DNA of 64,000 nucleotides. Origin: Nissolia schottii (Eukaryota > Streptophyta > Magnoliopsida > Fabales > Fabaceae). The DNA lies in contig QANU01025917.1 of the NCBI GenBank assembly GCA_003254905.1, positions 276,049-340,048 of the forward strand. Reading direction: 5' to 3'. The first letter of the stretch is position 1, and each line of letters opens with the position of its first letter. The notes beneath the pieces are model-generated. The model saw only the letters and a program-made list of their open reading frames with translations. It was not told the origin of the DNA and did not search any database. A program made the position numbers and the translations under genes. This document shows, one piece after another, positions 12,525 through 25,400 of the stretch.

Positions 12525-12864
12525 TTACATGGAGCAATTAGTGGAGGTGTAGACATTGTAGGGACAAATGGTCCCACATAGGCCAGGAGTTTGATTGACG
12601 CGGTTATAGTCAGTCCCAGGTATGTAGGCTACCTTATCCATAATGCATTGGCATGAACTTCTTCTATCATCTCCATTCTTTTCAGCTCCATGCAGTGTGT
12701 TGATACCTTGGCAGCACAAGGGTGACCCTCCCACCCGTAACTGCATAGGCTATGCATGGAGTGAGCCAAATTGTGACTTTGTCACATGTCACTGTTGCTT
12801 GGGCATGAGATCCTACTATGATCATGCATGCCATCATTGCAGCTACCAATGCCACCTTAGTCAC
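12525..12864 (-). pseudogene. Type 1 non-specific lipid transfer protein, decayed
   Basis: The intact family encodes small secreted proteins that bind lipids in the apoplast. Here the eight-cysteine pattern is complete: C-X9-C-X12-CC-X19-C-X-C-X22-C-X13-C, starting at VTCDKVTIWLTPC and ending at TSTNC, with a ninth cysteine in GTICPY. A signal-peptide-like VTKVALVAAMMACMIIVGSH with AQA cleavage context precedes it. Two defects are visible: the expected start codon reads GTG (12864-12862) with no in-frame ATG at a suitable place upstream, and one extra base in the G-rich run near 12727-12735 shifts the frame between the second cysteine and the CC pair. The end (ATGTAAGC) can be read either as stop or as the 5' splice site usual near the end of nsLTP genes. 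Two independent lesions favour a pseudogene over a sequencing error. Confidence 0.82.
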
Positions 12865-13034
12865 TGCCTTTTTTAAAAAAATATATATATAATTTGCAAA
12901 AGAGGTATAATATTCTGTTGTGCTAATTGGCTTTTAATTTAATTTGATTTAGTGAATGGAGGGGGTTCTATAAAGAGTGAAGAAGAGTAGGGTTGGTTGC
13001 CTTCGAGGATTTTGGCATTAACTACAAGGGTGTA

Positions 13035-14523
13035 TGATATATCTCCCAAGAGAGTTATCTTTGGTTGTCCTTCATATATTTTTAAATTAACTCATGCATT
13101 TTTCAAGCATCTTAGCATCATGTCAAGTGGACTTTTGAATAAGTTTGTTCCTCTTTAAGCTTAGCAAAAACCATGCATTTTAGGCATCCATTGTATGCTC
13201 ATGGATTTTCAGGTCCCAAGATCTCTAGAAGAAATATAGAGCGCACAAAGAAGTTTAGAACACAAGCCAAAAAGAAGAAGTCAAAACTACAGACCTAGCG
13301 ACCAAGCACTGCATCTAGCTCGTTCACTGCAATACCAACGTTTAGAAGCATATTTAGAGAAGTTGGCAAAGGAGCACCACATCTAGCGCTCGGTCGTTGG
13401 AGTTTCAATACTCACAGGTCTAATTAAGGAGGTTGGCACTCAAGCGTCATACCTGTAGCTCAATCGCCAAGACGTTGCGAACTCTGACGTCTGAGGTTAG
13501 GGCTCAGTCGGTAGCACATTAACTTTGTGAAATTTGACGCGAAATCTTATGCTTTTTCTAGGATTGAGGGCTAAAGTTATAAAAGGGGACGAGAGGAATA
13601 GAAAAAGAACCATTTAGACCTAGAAAAACACCAAAAAGAGAGCTTTGGAGAGAAATTGAGAGTTGAGAAGTGGATTAAGGAGTGTTCATCATTCCTTATC
13701 TCGCTATTCTAATGTATTACTCTACTCCCTCTCTTTATTGTTTGATGTTATTTTCTTTTTCAAGGATGAACTAATCCTTTTTAGGTTAGGGTCTTGATGT
13801 AACTTATGTTGATTTTCTAATTTTAATTTGAGATTATTCAGTAATTGTTTGTTTAATTTGTCTTTTAAGTTAATTCTTCTATGCTTAATGCTTTGGTTGC
13901 CTGATCATCAATCATATGAACCTTAGTCTTGTATGCATTTTGAGAAAAGGAATACAAGAGTGCAAGTGAGAAATTAACCACATGCTAGTTATAATTAGAG
14001 ATAATTTGTGCATTTTGTAAAATCGTGTTATAGAAATCATAGAACGCTAATGCTTTAGTTTAGCTTGTTCACACTAAGAGATTAGGTGATCAATAAGTCA
14101 AAAGAAAATCATTAACTGTTGAGAGAGGTTAATGATTAAAGAGCGGATTTCTGATTGTTAACTAGGTCAAGTAAGAACTGAATAACTGAGATTAGAATTA
14201 GATTTTCATAGGCGAAACGAGTACTCTAACTCTTCTGTCATCTAATTAAATCCAAATTACTGCCCTTTTAAATTGCGAATTTTTTGCTTTGTTATTTATC
14301 TCAAATTCTCCAATTCAAGAAACATCATTTTCTTTCAATACTTGAAAGTATTGATTAATTTGTGAAATTAGTTTTTCCTCGTGGGTACGACAACCTTTTT
14401 CACTAATTATATTACTTGTACGATGCGGTATACTTGCCATAGAAAAATCATATCAAGTTTTTGGTGTCGTTGCTGTGGACAAATTTTTTACTTAATTTAT
14501 TGATTTTCAGAGAATTGAAAGTT

Positions 14524-14554
<31 letters not shown>

Positions 14555-17500
14555 TATTTTTATTTATTTATTTATTATTATTTTAGTATAATTGTGTTTT
14601 ATTCTCCTTCTTATCACTTGTAACATTTACTTGGTGTTAAGTGATTTCAGTGCATGCGATAGAAAAACCCATAGTTTATCTTTGACCCTGCGATTGAGAA
14701 AACTGCGAGATGATTGCGGAGAAAGACTAGAGAAGCAAGAGCACAGGATGCACAAAAATCACCTACCCCCTAAGATCATCATGGCTGCTGCGAACAACAA
14801 AAATGATGATAACAGGTTGGTGGCTCAGCTCTATAATCAGTCAAGTAACAATGTTTTTGCCATCATGAGGCCGACTTTTGGCAATCAAAACTATGAGATA
14901 AAGTCATCGACCATCACGTTCATCCCGAAGAACTGTCAATTCCCTAGGTTGGCACATGAAGATGCGCATGACCACCAATTTCTTGGTGGAGCTTAGTCTG
15001 AAGTAGTCAAGCTAAGGATTTTCCCCTACTCTCTATTAGGGGAATCCCGAACTTGGCTGAACACTTAAGCCCCACGATCCTTCACTACGTGGGCATAGGT
15101 TGAACCAAGTTCCATGAAAGGTTCAACATTGAAAACAAGCTAGCTCATGTGAATCAAGCAATTTACGAATTTACCTAAGGGGAGGATGAGTCTTTTAGCC
15201 AGGATTGGAAGAAATTTCAAGCAATTCAAGAAAGGTTTCTGAATCATAAAATCCGTCTTCAGATGTTGGTTCTAATATTATATAATGCCTTGGATATGGA
15301 TTGTAAGAAGAGAGTGGGCTCTGCTGCTGGGGATGAATGAAGTTGAAGAAAACTCCGGCCGAGAGCTTGGAGTTTTTTTTATCTAATCACTAGGAATAAA
15401 TACCCGTCCAAGAAGAGAACTTACAAGATAAAGAAGGTGTAAGAGATTGATACTAACACCTCCCTTATGGCCAAGATTGAAGTCTTAGCAGTTTAACAAA
15501 AACATATGGTTCATCAACAACAAGCTTTTCAACAACAGATGGTTCAAGGGTTTCATATGTGTGATGATCCCAGAAATCTCCATTGGCACCCAAGGGACTA
15601 GTTCCCTTATAAAAGCCTTCTAACGTGCTAATCATGAAAATGTTTAGCTTATATAAATATACAAAACTGAACATCGTAAATAAAATAAAATCCTTTACAT
15701 AAAATACAACATTAAATAACTAAAATACGGGAAACTCTACTTGTAGTCCACTAAAGCACTCTACTGACTGACATAAAGATAAACTATCGTAATAATTGAA
15801 ATAAACTAAAGAAAATACTCCACAACAACGTGAAGCTCACCAAGAATCCAATCTACTAAGATCTACTGAACAAGTGGCGTATCTTCATCAATATTATTTG
15901 ATAAGGGTTGATGAAGGTGATTCATCGCTCAATGAATGACAAATCCCACGACAAAAAGGGACAGTTCGTAATCATGACATGCAAATGTAATACAAAATAT
16001 AATAACAACCAAGAAAACGTTTATATAGTAATAATAATTAATAATACGTAAAAGCATTTGGAAACATAACAAAGTTGGGAGTTATCTAGATAGACAATCC
16101 AAACATTACGGTTTAGTTGTTCCTGAAATGTCAAGACTCTATGGCCTTCCCCTAATCTACATGACATGATACATGACACCAAGCATCACTGGATGCCATG
16201 TCTAGGTTTTACTGTCTTGCCCTAAATTTACATGAATCCTATTCTACATTACGATTGTACAAGGTATACCAGGGTCAACTTAGGTTGTTGCTGACTTACA
16301 GTTCTATCCTAGATATAACTCTCATGAAAACAATTTAAACAGCATAACATGATAACATAACTGATAACTAATAGCTTAACATGACTTAATTCATAAATAT
16401 TCATACACATGAAACATGACATACTTAATGCAATAAAACATATGGTCTCATATAGTTCTAAAGTAGCTTAATGACTTTCTAAAATAATTTCATAAATATT
16501 TTCATAAATAACTTCATAAAATAACTACTTTCATAAATAATGAAATTCCTAAATTCTTAACTAATTTCATAAATAATAAAATAAGTTTTACCTCCAAGGA
16601 TTTTATAAAACATGCATAAAATAAATAATTTCTAAAATAATTACATGGTCTGAGACACTTCTTCCCCGCGGACAAAAAGACGAGAGAGAAAGAATAAAAA
16701 GAACTGGAGCAAATAGTCTCACTAAAAAAGTGAAACCTTTCAAGCTCTTGAGTGAATTAGCAAGTCTAAACACTCATGAGAGGTTTCTATATATAGGGGG
16801 AGCTCAAGACCACCCCCTATCATGTTTCCCGATGTGAGACTCTAAACCGGCGTCACTGTAGCGCTCCGTAGACGCTACAACGCACTTTTTACGCCAAGCT
16901 GCTGTAGCGCTCAAGCTTTCCTTTTTCTTTTTTTTGCCTTAAAGAACTATGGGTCATCACAATATGACATACATACCGACCTGTGATTCATGTGGGGGGC
17001 CCTCGACACAAAAGTTGTCGCCTAACTTTTTATCAAATAAATTTAAAACCAAGTCAACCTAATTGAATGCAACATAGGACAACTCAAGTCATCTCACAAG
17101 GAAGCTATTACGACCAATTCAAGTAAAATTGGGGGTTATTCAAGAGAGAATTCAAGTGATGAAAATTAACAATTAATAAAAGTAATACCATGCATACGGT
17201 TCTTCCTAGATCAAGGATTATTTATCATTGGTTCCACAATTTAATGTTCATAAAGGGGATATTTTTTATTAGTCTGAGATCTCTAACTAAAATGCAATTC
17301 ACCTAAGAGATCATCATGATCTCTTTCTCCTAAGCATTAACTAGTATAAGGATTAGCAACCAAGATCTTAGTATCAAATACCTATACTAATTTTATAATT
17401 CCAAAAATTCCCTTAGCAGTTTGGACAATCCTAATTAATCAATTTGAATAACCAATCTTAGCAAACCCTAGCACTTTTGTTTAACATCCTTAAGTTGGAC

Positions 17501-18719
17501 ACGTAGAAACCGCTCTATTGTTATGCGGCAGCAACAAATTGTACCTCTAATTCCTCCTTGAGATTTATGGCAGTGTCATGGTAAATTTTCAGGCGATGCC
17601 CATTGACCGCAAATTTATTTTTGGTTTTTGGGTCTTCCACTTCAACCTTGCCATATGGGTGGACCTTGGTAACCATCTAGGGTCCATCCCATCGAGATCG
17701 TAGTTTCCCAGGTATGTTTGAGCCTGGAATTATATAACAACACAAGTTTTCCATCTTGGAATGATTTTCTCATGATGTGTTTGTTATGGAACAACTTGGT
17801 CTTCTCTTTGTACATTTAGGAGCTCTCATAAGCCTCCAATCAGAGTTCCTCCAATTGTTGCAACTGCAACTTCCTATTGTTCTCAGCTTGCTTCAAGTCC
17901 AAATTGCACTACTTCACTGTCCAATTGATAACTCTCCAACAAGAGTTATCCTTGTTTACTTTTTATATAATTTTTTATTTAGAATAATTTAGGATCTAGT
18001 GAATTTGAGGCATGTTTATTGGGACTTAATTATCTTCTATCTCTGGCATGTTTGATGTTTGTTTAAGTGTTTCAAGGCCCAAAATGCAAGAACATTAACC
18101 AATTGTGAGTCAGAGAGATGTCTCGCGCGAGACGTATTATGTTTCGCGAGAGACAAAGCAAACAGAAAGGAAAAAATTGGAATTCTGAAAAACATCTTAT
18201 GCGAGATTGGGCTTCATCTCACGTGAGACATAAAACTCAGAAAACGCTCGACAGCGGCCACGACAACGACGGGCGTGGGGAAGACAGTGGCTTGGGGGAG
18301 CAGGCAGAGACGTCGTCGATGAACTTGGGGGATTCTGATTTGGGGATTTAGGTTTTTAAAATTGGGTTTTTTTTTTCTTTTTTAAAAAAAAATCAAACCG
18401 GGTCGGGTCAGACTGGGTCATGGATCAAAGACAAAAAAATCGGGTTACGTCACATGGCAGGTCCACGTGAGACGCCACATCAGCGACGTTAACTGGGACG
18501 TCATCACCGTCAACCTTAAACATCCACATGGACCAAAATCAAACTTCCAAATTTTACAAGGACTAAAACTTTTACTGAGGGACTAAAACCAAACTTTTTA
18601 ATATTATAGGGACTATAAACTTAATTAACCCTTAATTTATCCTCATAAATACGACAACATTTTTCACTAATTATATTATTTATATGACGCAATATACTTA
18701 CAGTAGAAAAATCATATCA
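13035..18719 (+). mobile_element. Ty3/gypsy LTR retrotransposon fossil (Athila/Tat-like)
   Basis: LTR-like ends at 13035-14455 and 17926-18719 both start TGATA and both finish ACTAATTATATTA..AAAAATCATATCA. The flanks GTGTA (13030-13034) and TTGTA (18720-18724) look like a slightly diverged 5-bp target duplication. A primer binding site close to the tRNA-Asp type TGGCGCCGTTGCCGGGGA follows the left LTR at 14462-14479. A gag region with a FPYSLLGESRTWLN stretch lies around 14760-15550 and a CDSCGG knuckle-like piece near 16981. A segment resembling the integrase C-terminal end reads on the opposite strand at about 17900-17480, so the inner part is rearranged. The two LTRs are unequal in length and mostly diverged. 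It is broken in many places and looks old. A solo LTR is nested inside. Confidence 0.7.
15560..16961. mobile_element. Solo LTR nested in the gypsy fossil
   Basis: The 1402-bp unit starts TGTGATGATCCCA and ends GGGTCATCACA, giving an 8-bp terminal inverted repeat TGTGATGA/TCATCACA with the TG..CA ends of LTRs. It is flanked on both sides by a perfect 5-bp duplication ATATG (15555-15559 and 16962-16966), and host-element gag sequence resumes after it. A TATA-like TATATATAG reads near 16788-16796. No internal coding region is present, so it is a solo LTR, younger than the element it interrupts. Confidence 0.9.
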
Positions 18720-19913
18720 TTGTAGGGTCTAAGGGCTGAGAGAAATTTTAGACGTGGAGTCATGAATTTCTTTTGTTTTGCATGATTCATATGACGAGAA
18801 TATTCAAGGAATTTGATCTGGTGAAAGTTTGCGTCAGATTCATAATTACTAAGTTACACATCATTTCTTACACGTCTGTGTTTGATGGAAAGACATAAAA
18901 TAAATACTCACTAATTATCCAGGGACTTAATCACTGTAAACAGAATTAAATAATTTTTTTCCTCTATTTAGTTTTGCAACATTCAGAATAAGGATTTAAT
19001 GATAAGAATAAAAAACTGAGGGAAATTACGGTTGATTATGCAAATTACTATTGTTAAGATAATGAGAAATTCACCAAAAAATAGAAAATTCATCCAAAAA
19101 AAAATGTATGAGGAAAAAAATCAAAACTCGTTAAAAATGAAATTATTAATCCGATATATCAGTCTAGTCACACAAATTCACTACAGTTTATATGTTCATC
19201 CATTAAATCACCTGCACATATACCAAATTAAGCTAATAGAAGCTTACAATACTCATGCATCTCAGGGAGTATGTGAAAATCTAAGCTAATGTGAAGTTTT
19301 GTTAGCATTTTTCTTTTTGTTGGTCAAATGTTATATATTCTATTTATGATCTTACTATTACACTAAGCAAGAAAATTGGTTATATACATAACAAAGTTGA
19401 GCGAACTTTTTTGAAATATAAACTTTGATTTCTTAATGATAAAATCAATGGACAAAAATTTAATTTTCATCTGTTTTTTCTTGGACATACCCTAGCAACT
19501 TGTTTTTTCATAAACGCAAATAAACATTTATGAGTAAACAAGCCGTTCTGACAGGCTCCAAGCTAAGCCAAGCCTCCCAAGCAGACCAAGCTAAGAAATT
19601 GACCTATAACAGTTAATAAGTCAGGCTCAGGCTAGAGATTAATAAAACGGGCCTGGCCTGTTCCCACCCCTATTTACCCTCTATGATGGTAGTAATTGCG
19701 TTAATTTGTGCAGAATTTAGTATATTTACTGAAGAATTCAAGTCATAACTTTTTCCGGTCTTTCCGACAAGTTATTTCCTGACGAACATGTTAGCATAAC
19801 AATAAAGTAAATTCCTAAGATTTTCACACATGCTTCCTCAAGGATCTTTTAAGAGGTGGACAATACGGTCCAAAAGGGTTGTGATTCGCTAGTAATGACG
19901 CAGTAGGTTAGTA
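18720..19913. other. Intergenic with a dispersed-repeat fragment
   Basis: AT-rich. Around 19545-19670 there is sequence with repeated CAAGCT/AGGCTC motifs ending GGCCTGTTCCCACCCCT; a similar stretch with AGGCTC and TGTGCCCACCTCT lies at about 63400-63545, so it is probably a dispersed repeat. No exon can be supported. Confidence 0.45.
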
Positions 19914-20029
19914 CTCCCCATCCCAAATTACTTTCACTTTTTTTTCTCCAATCCATAAACCAATGTATTTGGATGTAATATGAATGAACCAAAAAAGTAA
20001 AAATGATAATTAGTTTGGGATGGAGGGAG
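19914..20029. mobile_element. Stowaway-like MITE
   Basis: CTCCCCATCCCAAATTA at the left and TAGTTTGGGATGGAGGGAG at the right are inverted repeats of the Stowaway (Tc1/mariner) consensus type, flanked by TA on both sides (19912-19913 and 20030-20031). The length of 116 bp is typical. The ends are well preserved, suggesting fairly recent mobility. Confidence 0.88.
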
Positions 20030-20031
20030 TA

Positions 20032-21642
20032 ATACCCTATCTATCACCAATAAATACAAGTAGATACAGGATTAAAAAAATTTACATAGTTATCAATCAT
20101 ACTCTTGGATCAAGGAATAATTGCAAGATACAGGAGAAGAAAAACAGTATCATATGTACATGGTACAGTCCAGATCCCAAAAAGTTGGCACAACGTCTTT
20201 TCGTCTCAAAGCTTCCTCTCAGTTGGTATACCATTCAAAATGCCTGGTTTCAGGAAGTTTTCAACAAGGATAGCAGGCAGTGTGTTAATGCATGGAACAC
20301 AATAATTTGTATGGAAAATTTTACACGCAGTAGCTGCAAAATGCATGCAAATAGAACATTAATACAACTTCAACATATGTATAAGAAAATGCCCTGGTAT
20401 ATATTCTATAAAGCACTTAATGGAATAGTAAAGTGGCAGGGAGGCCGCAATAGATTTTTCTGCATGACGAAAAAAGTATGGTGATATGATTTTTCTATCC
20501 TTCCATTTCTTATCCAAGACTCAGTAACTAGAAAATTTTAAGTCATCATGAACGTTGAAGATGCATGAGTTGCATGTCATAGCAAAGAAAGAAAAGCCCA
20601 GTTAAGACGGTATTGTGATGGGAATGAATCCTCTCAATTAGACTTTTTACATAACAAGGTCATGCGTGATCTCTCACCCTTAATTTCTTTGTTGCACGTC
20701 ATGTATGGGTCTCACCTCTTCATTTAATGGTGAGAGATCCCCATGACATTTTCATGTGAAAAATTCCAATGGAGAGAATCCATTCCATATCATGATACAT
20801 TGATAAAATCATAGAACTTACTTGTGTGCCATTCGCATATGCTCAAGAAAAAAGCACTTTTATGATGATGTTTTCCTAAAAACTACTTTTTAAAAAGTTA
20901 CTCCTCCTAATTTACAGAAATTATAAAAGTAAACCTTTTTTTTTTAGATTTCAGGTTTTTTTAAAAATAGTGAGTATAATTATCTTAAATTTTTTATACA
21001 TGTCATTTATTGATACATTTTTATACATCGTCTTATTAAAAGGTACCCCTTTTTTTCCTTAAGAGAAGCTGAAACAAAGTAGTCTAACCTTCAGATGAGC
21101 CCTTGAAACCAGATGTAGAGCTGATTGAAATGTTTTATGGATCCCTCTATAACAAAACTTGATTGCATTGATAGAAGTTAGAACCTGCTAAAACAAATTT
21201 TCATTACCCTAAGTATGACAAGTTTTCGAAGACAGGAATATTTTGTAATACTGTTGATCCAAAAGACGGACTTGAGCCCTCCAACTGAGTATAAAGTATG
21301 AAAACCATGGAGGAAAGAGGCAAGGAAAGAACAGAACTAACACCACACTCATCCAAGAACAAAAAACTATAAGACATCAATGAAAAATGATCATTATACC
21401 GTGCCTATCTACTTTCATCACAATTTGCATGCTTCATATCTTACAATTTATTTATAATTTGAATTTTAAAGCAACTGCATATTCTACTTAATCACATTCT
21501 GCATGGTTTGTATCTTACAGTTTATCATGTACAGTATAATTTAAAGCAATGCCCAGTGATCTCCTAAATCACAGGTTCAACAGTTCCAGGGAAACACATT
21601 TTTATCATTTTAGAAACTCTAGCTTCATAACATGCAAAATGC
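20032..21642. other. Intergenic with one possible minus-strand exon
   Basis: No complete gene is recognised. On the minus strand an open stretch at 20333-20216 follows a TTTTGCAG acceptor-like site and closes with a stop after a peptide ending GILNGIPTERKL; I cannot name it. Around 21545-21600, CACAGGTTCAACAGTTCC resembles a worn SINE B box. Confidence 0.3.
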
Positions 21643-21795
21643 AATTAAAAGAAGGTTCCCACATTGTGGGGTCCGGGGAGGGTAGATGTACAAAGCCTTA
21701 CCCCCGCAAATGAAAATGCAATTTCCAGGATTTGAACCCGTGATCTCCAAGTCACAGGCACAAGATACCAATAAAATATTACTCTCCACCAAAAC
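21643..21795 (-). mobile_element. Au-type SINE
   Basis: On the minus strand it reads GTGACTTGGAGATCAC, a pol III B box GGGTTCAAATCC (+ strand 21728-21739), GGGGGTAAGGCTTTGTACA and CCTCCCCGGACCCCACA. This order matches the Au SINE widespread in flowering plants (..GTCACAGGTTCGAGTCCTGG..GGTAAGGCTGCGTACA..TCCCCGGACCC..). The poorly kept head and absent clear target duplication make it an older copy. Confidence 0.85.
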
Positions 21796-22192
21796 CAGCT
21801 AGGAGATTGATCTTTAAATATGCTAAATTTCCAAAGTTTTTGTACTTTTTTTCAAATCACATAAAAACTAAAATTGAACCTTTATTATTATTTTCCCCTT
21901 CACACACGGAGATGGATCTACCCTTTCCCTAAACATCTCTATTTGTGATGAAAGGCAGGATTTTCACACCTATTGCAACTACAGTTTTCTTTCCCATGAT
22001 CTTTTTTTTGGTCATTATTATTAATAACACCCAGTTCAGTTTTATCAAAACAAATTCTACATTAATCCTATATTTTTTAACCACATTTAAATCCTAAATA
22101 ATCAATTTAAATTCATTAAGCGTAGACCAAGTTTCTCTGCACAAACACCAGCATATCTTTCATGGGGACCATACAAAGGAAAAATAAATTAA

Positions 22193-22290
22193 AAAAGACG
22201 ACAACAACCAAGTCTTGTCCTATAGGGTAACGTCAGTTACATTGATCAAATGGTGCCCTAGTGTCGTATCTTAAAAATAAAACACAAAAA
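22193..22290 (-). mobile_element. Non-LTR tail-like repeat near the TRF-like gene
   Basis: ACAACAACCAAGTCTTGTCC followed by a TACATTGATCAAATGG stretch is a worn version, in reverse, of the plant repeat ending GTAGCCGACCCCACTTAGTGGG + (TTG)n. Related tails are at 1-295 and 24445-24690. It lies just past the 3' end of the host gene. Confidence 0.5.
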
Positions 22291-22494
22291 GAAAAAAAAC
22301 ATTACGGTAGTACATTCAACCATTTCTGCAATGAATATATAGCCACACATTATAAACAATCAAGCAACAAGTGAAACTGCATATAGTAAAGCAAGTAACC
22401 TTTTTGACACGCAGAAATACAATTCAGTGGACAAATGCAAAGAAAAATACCTGCCTAAGCTATATACATGAATTCGAATAGCTTGTCTCTGTCA

Positions 22495-25400
22495 TTACCG
22501 TAACATGTTTCTCCACTTGTCCTTCAAATCAACCTGAAAAAACCATTGGAGTTAGAAGAGAAGCACAGGTCCAGAAAGAAACAGGGCAAAGCATTAGGGC
22601 ATAAATTACATACTCCACTTCTATTTTCAAATATGTTACTATAAAAACTTCGGATTGTTGCCCAGTTTCCTTCACCAAACCTGTATAAAAAACTTCGATT
22701 AATGAGAACATGAAACTGATACTAAATTGACTAACTTCAATTTCAAGTATAACTTATATCCTAGATGAGATCACCTGGAAAATTTATGGTTTGACTAGTT
22801 TAGAGCTAGACATACATTTTTACACCAGTAATTAATGTCTCCTCTTCCAATGAAGTCCATTTTCTTTTCTTCCTTTTTGGTGGTATTCCTGGGGGCTTGT
22901 TCTCTATTGAATCATCCCACTGCAATGATAACGAAATAAATAACTAATAGGCCTAGCAAAGATGTATAAATTGAGTACTCACAAGAAGAAAGAGAGCTCA
23001 AAAAGAGGAGTCTCAACCATCTTAATTTTTAAAAATAATAGTCTTTGTGGGTCCCCATCTGCAGAACTCACAGTTCACTGCATCAGATGTTGGTAATCCT
23101 CCTAGAGGACAACCAACTATTGGAGAAAGTAAATATTTTTTCATAGAAAAAGTTATCTTGATCCCACCCTTAAGACCAAAACCTGATCCTGCCCTAGCAG
23201 TTTAACATTAAAAGAAATATGCTGAGATTAAGACAGATAATAAAAACATGAGTACCTCATATCTATAAGCAGTGCCATTCGGCTCCATTAAGTTGGGAGC
23301 AGCACTTCTCCGCTCTAAGTTCGAGGCAGCACTTCTCCGCCTTAAGTTGGGAGCAGTACTTTTCCGCTCCATCAAGTTGGGACGTTCAACATTACTACTA
23401 TGAACAGAAGACTTCATCCCAAGATTAGCATCTATAGGTTGATAAAGTACAATACTCCTGCACATATTTGAATTTGGTACACCCACATGTCCATTCTGGT
23501 TTTCAATAGGTGGCTCCCTATTTGCATCTTTTGATGCCAACTTAGATCTTACAACTTCAGATGTATGCAAAGCATCAGGAAGGGGATCCTTGACCAATGA
23601 TCGTAACTCCAAAAAACTTGATTTGAGGGATTTCCGAGCTTTTTTAACTTCAAAACTAGCCACGGGATCATATTTGCTCCAGGATTTTTCTGGGTCCAAT
23701 TCCTCAGCACCAGAGGTTTTAAATCCCCTATGGCATCTACGAAGTGCAGGTTGCTTGTGTTGATGCTGAAGATTGCCTTTCTGACTTGCTAATGGGGACA
23801 CTAGTATAGTGCACAGATGTAAATAACAATAAATAGGTGGAGGATGGTAATTCATGAATAGCTTCGAAAATTACATTGTTGAAGCTAGTTTTGAATAATG
23901 ATCAACCCATTTATTTGAAAAAAATGAATAAAATAAACATAGAAACAATTGACTTAAGTTAAACTGATCTTAGTTGACAAGAGTGTTAGAGTAGGTAACA
24001 AGTAAGAAAAGAAAATAGCTACCAAGTCCTACTTCATAGTAACAACACAGACAAAGGTCGAGTATGAAGTATAAACAAAATTAGGAAGCACTTGAGCCCG
24101 TTGACGCTTAATAATTAATACATAAATAAGCCAAACACAAAATTATACTTTCTAGGATACAAGATAACTATTCACATTCATAACCTTCCTAGAATACGGA
24201 ATATAGCATATACTTGAAAGCAAAAACAAAGAAACTTTGGTACAAAATAGAGATGGGGCACTCAAAACATCCAGCACAGAAATCCACAAACGGTTTCATT
24301 AACAACTTAAGCAAAATTCATTGCACCACATATGTTATTTACACCTTTAGAACTTCAAACACAAACTATTGTGTATAGTACACTAGTAACCAAAAGAAAC
24401 ACAAGTTTCAACGTGCAAGTAATACACAAAAGTCAATGCAAAAAGATCAACGACTACGGCAATAACTAGGCCTTGTCCAATTAAGTGGGGTTGACTATAT
24501 GGATTAGACAATGCTATAGTGTCTTATCCCAAATCATGCTTACAATCAAACCATAAAATCTAAATCTCTTGGAATGGTTTTGCCTATAGTCTTTATTAGT
24601 TTCCCTTCTACCTATAACCATTGACCCTACCCTCTGTTGGATCTACCCTCCTTACTAGGGTTTCTATAGTCCTTCTTCACAGATAACCAGACCTCCTAAT
24701 GTGAGTTTTCCCTTTTTTATAATTGATAATTGGTGTTACAACAACTTTCTGTCCAATTCAATGCAAAAAGACCCTCAGCATCAAAATTCACAAAGCAGCA
24801 CTCATAATGCAAGAAATAGAACAGACCTTTTTCTCCTTCTGCAGATTCCTGGTTCCCATCAACAGAACCTTCGCCTCTCTCCTCCAATTGTTCCTTGCCA
24901 TGATTTCCATCATTCAAAATCACACCCTCCATGCAACACGCACTATCATCATCACCATCCAAGTCCTCTCCCTCACCACGCTCCCTCACTGGTTCAGCGC
25001 TAGAATCAACTCCACAAACACCTTCGGTGCACCCTTCGGCTGCAAACGCCCGCACTGGAACCGCGTCCAAGATTCCCGAACCCTTCTTCTTCTTCCCCCT
25101 CGACCTCACCGCCAACGAATCGAGAAACGAAGGACCCATCGCGCCCCAGGCTTCCTCCAAATATACCCTCACATTGTTGAACGCGTCTCTTCGGCTATTC
25201 AAACTCGCCAACCTCTCCGAAACCCTAGGGTCCCAAACCGCGGCCTCGACGTCGTCCCTCCACCGAGCCAACTCGGCGGAGAACAGCTCGCTCCGGCGTC
25301 GCTCCGCCTCCGCCACGCGGCCTCGCCAAATCCGAGTCAGCGCGGAGAAGTACTCGCCAGCGGCGTCGTCGGGGCACCCGGCGAGGTACTTGACGGTGCA

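Noticed and set aside
20020-20484. 154-codon + strand frame
   Set aside because: No domain or splice context; begins in the edge of a Stowaway MITE. The opposite strand has the more exon-like signal.
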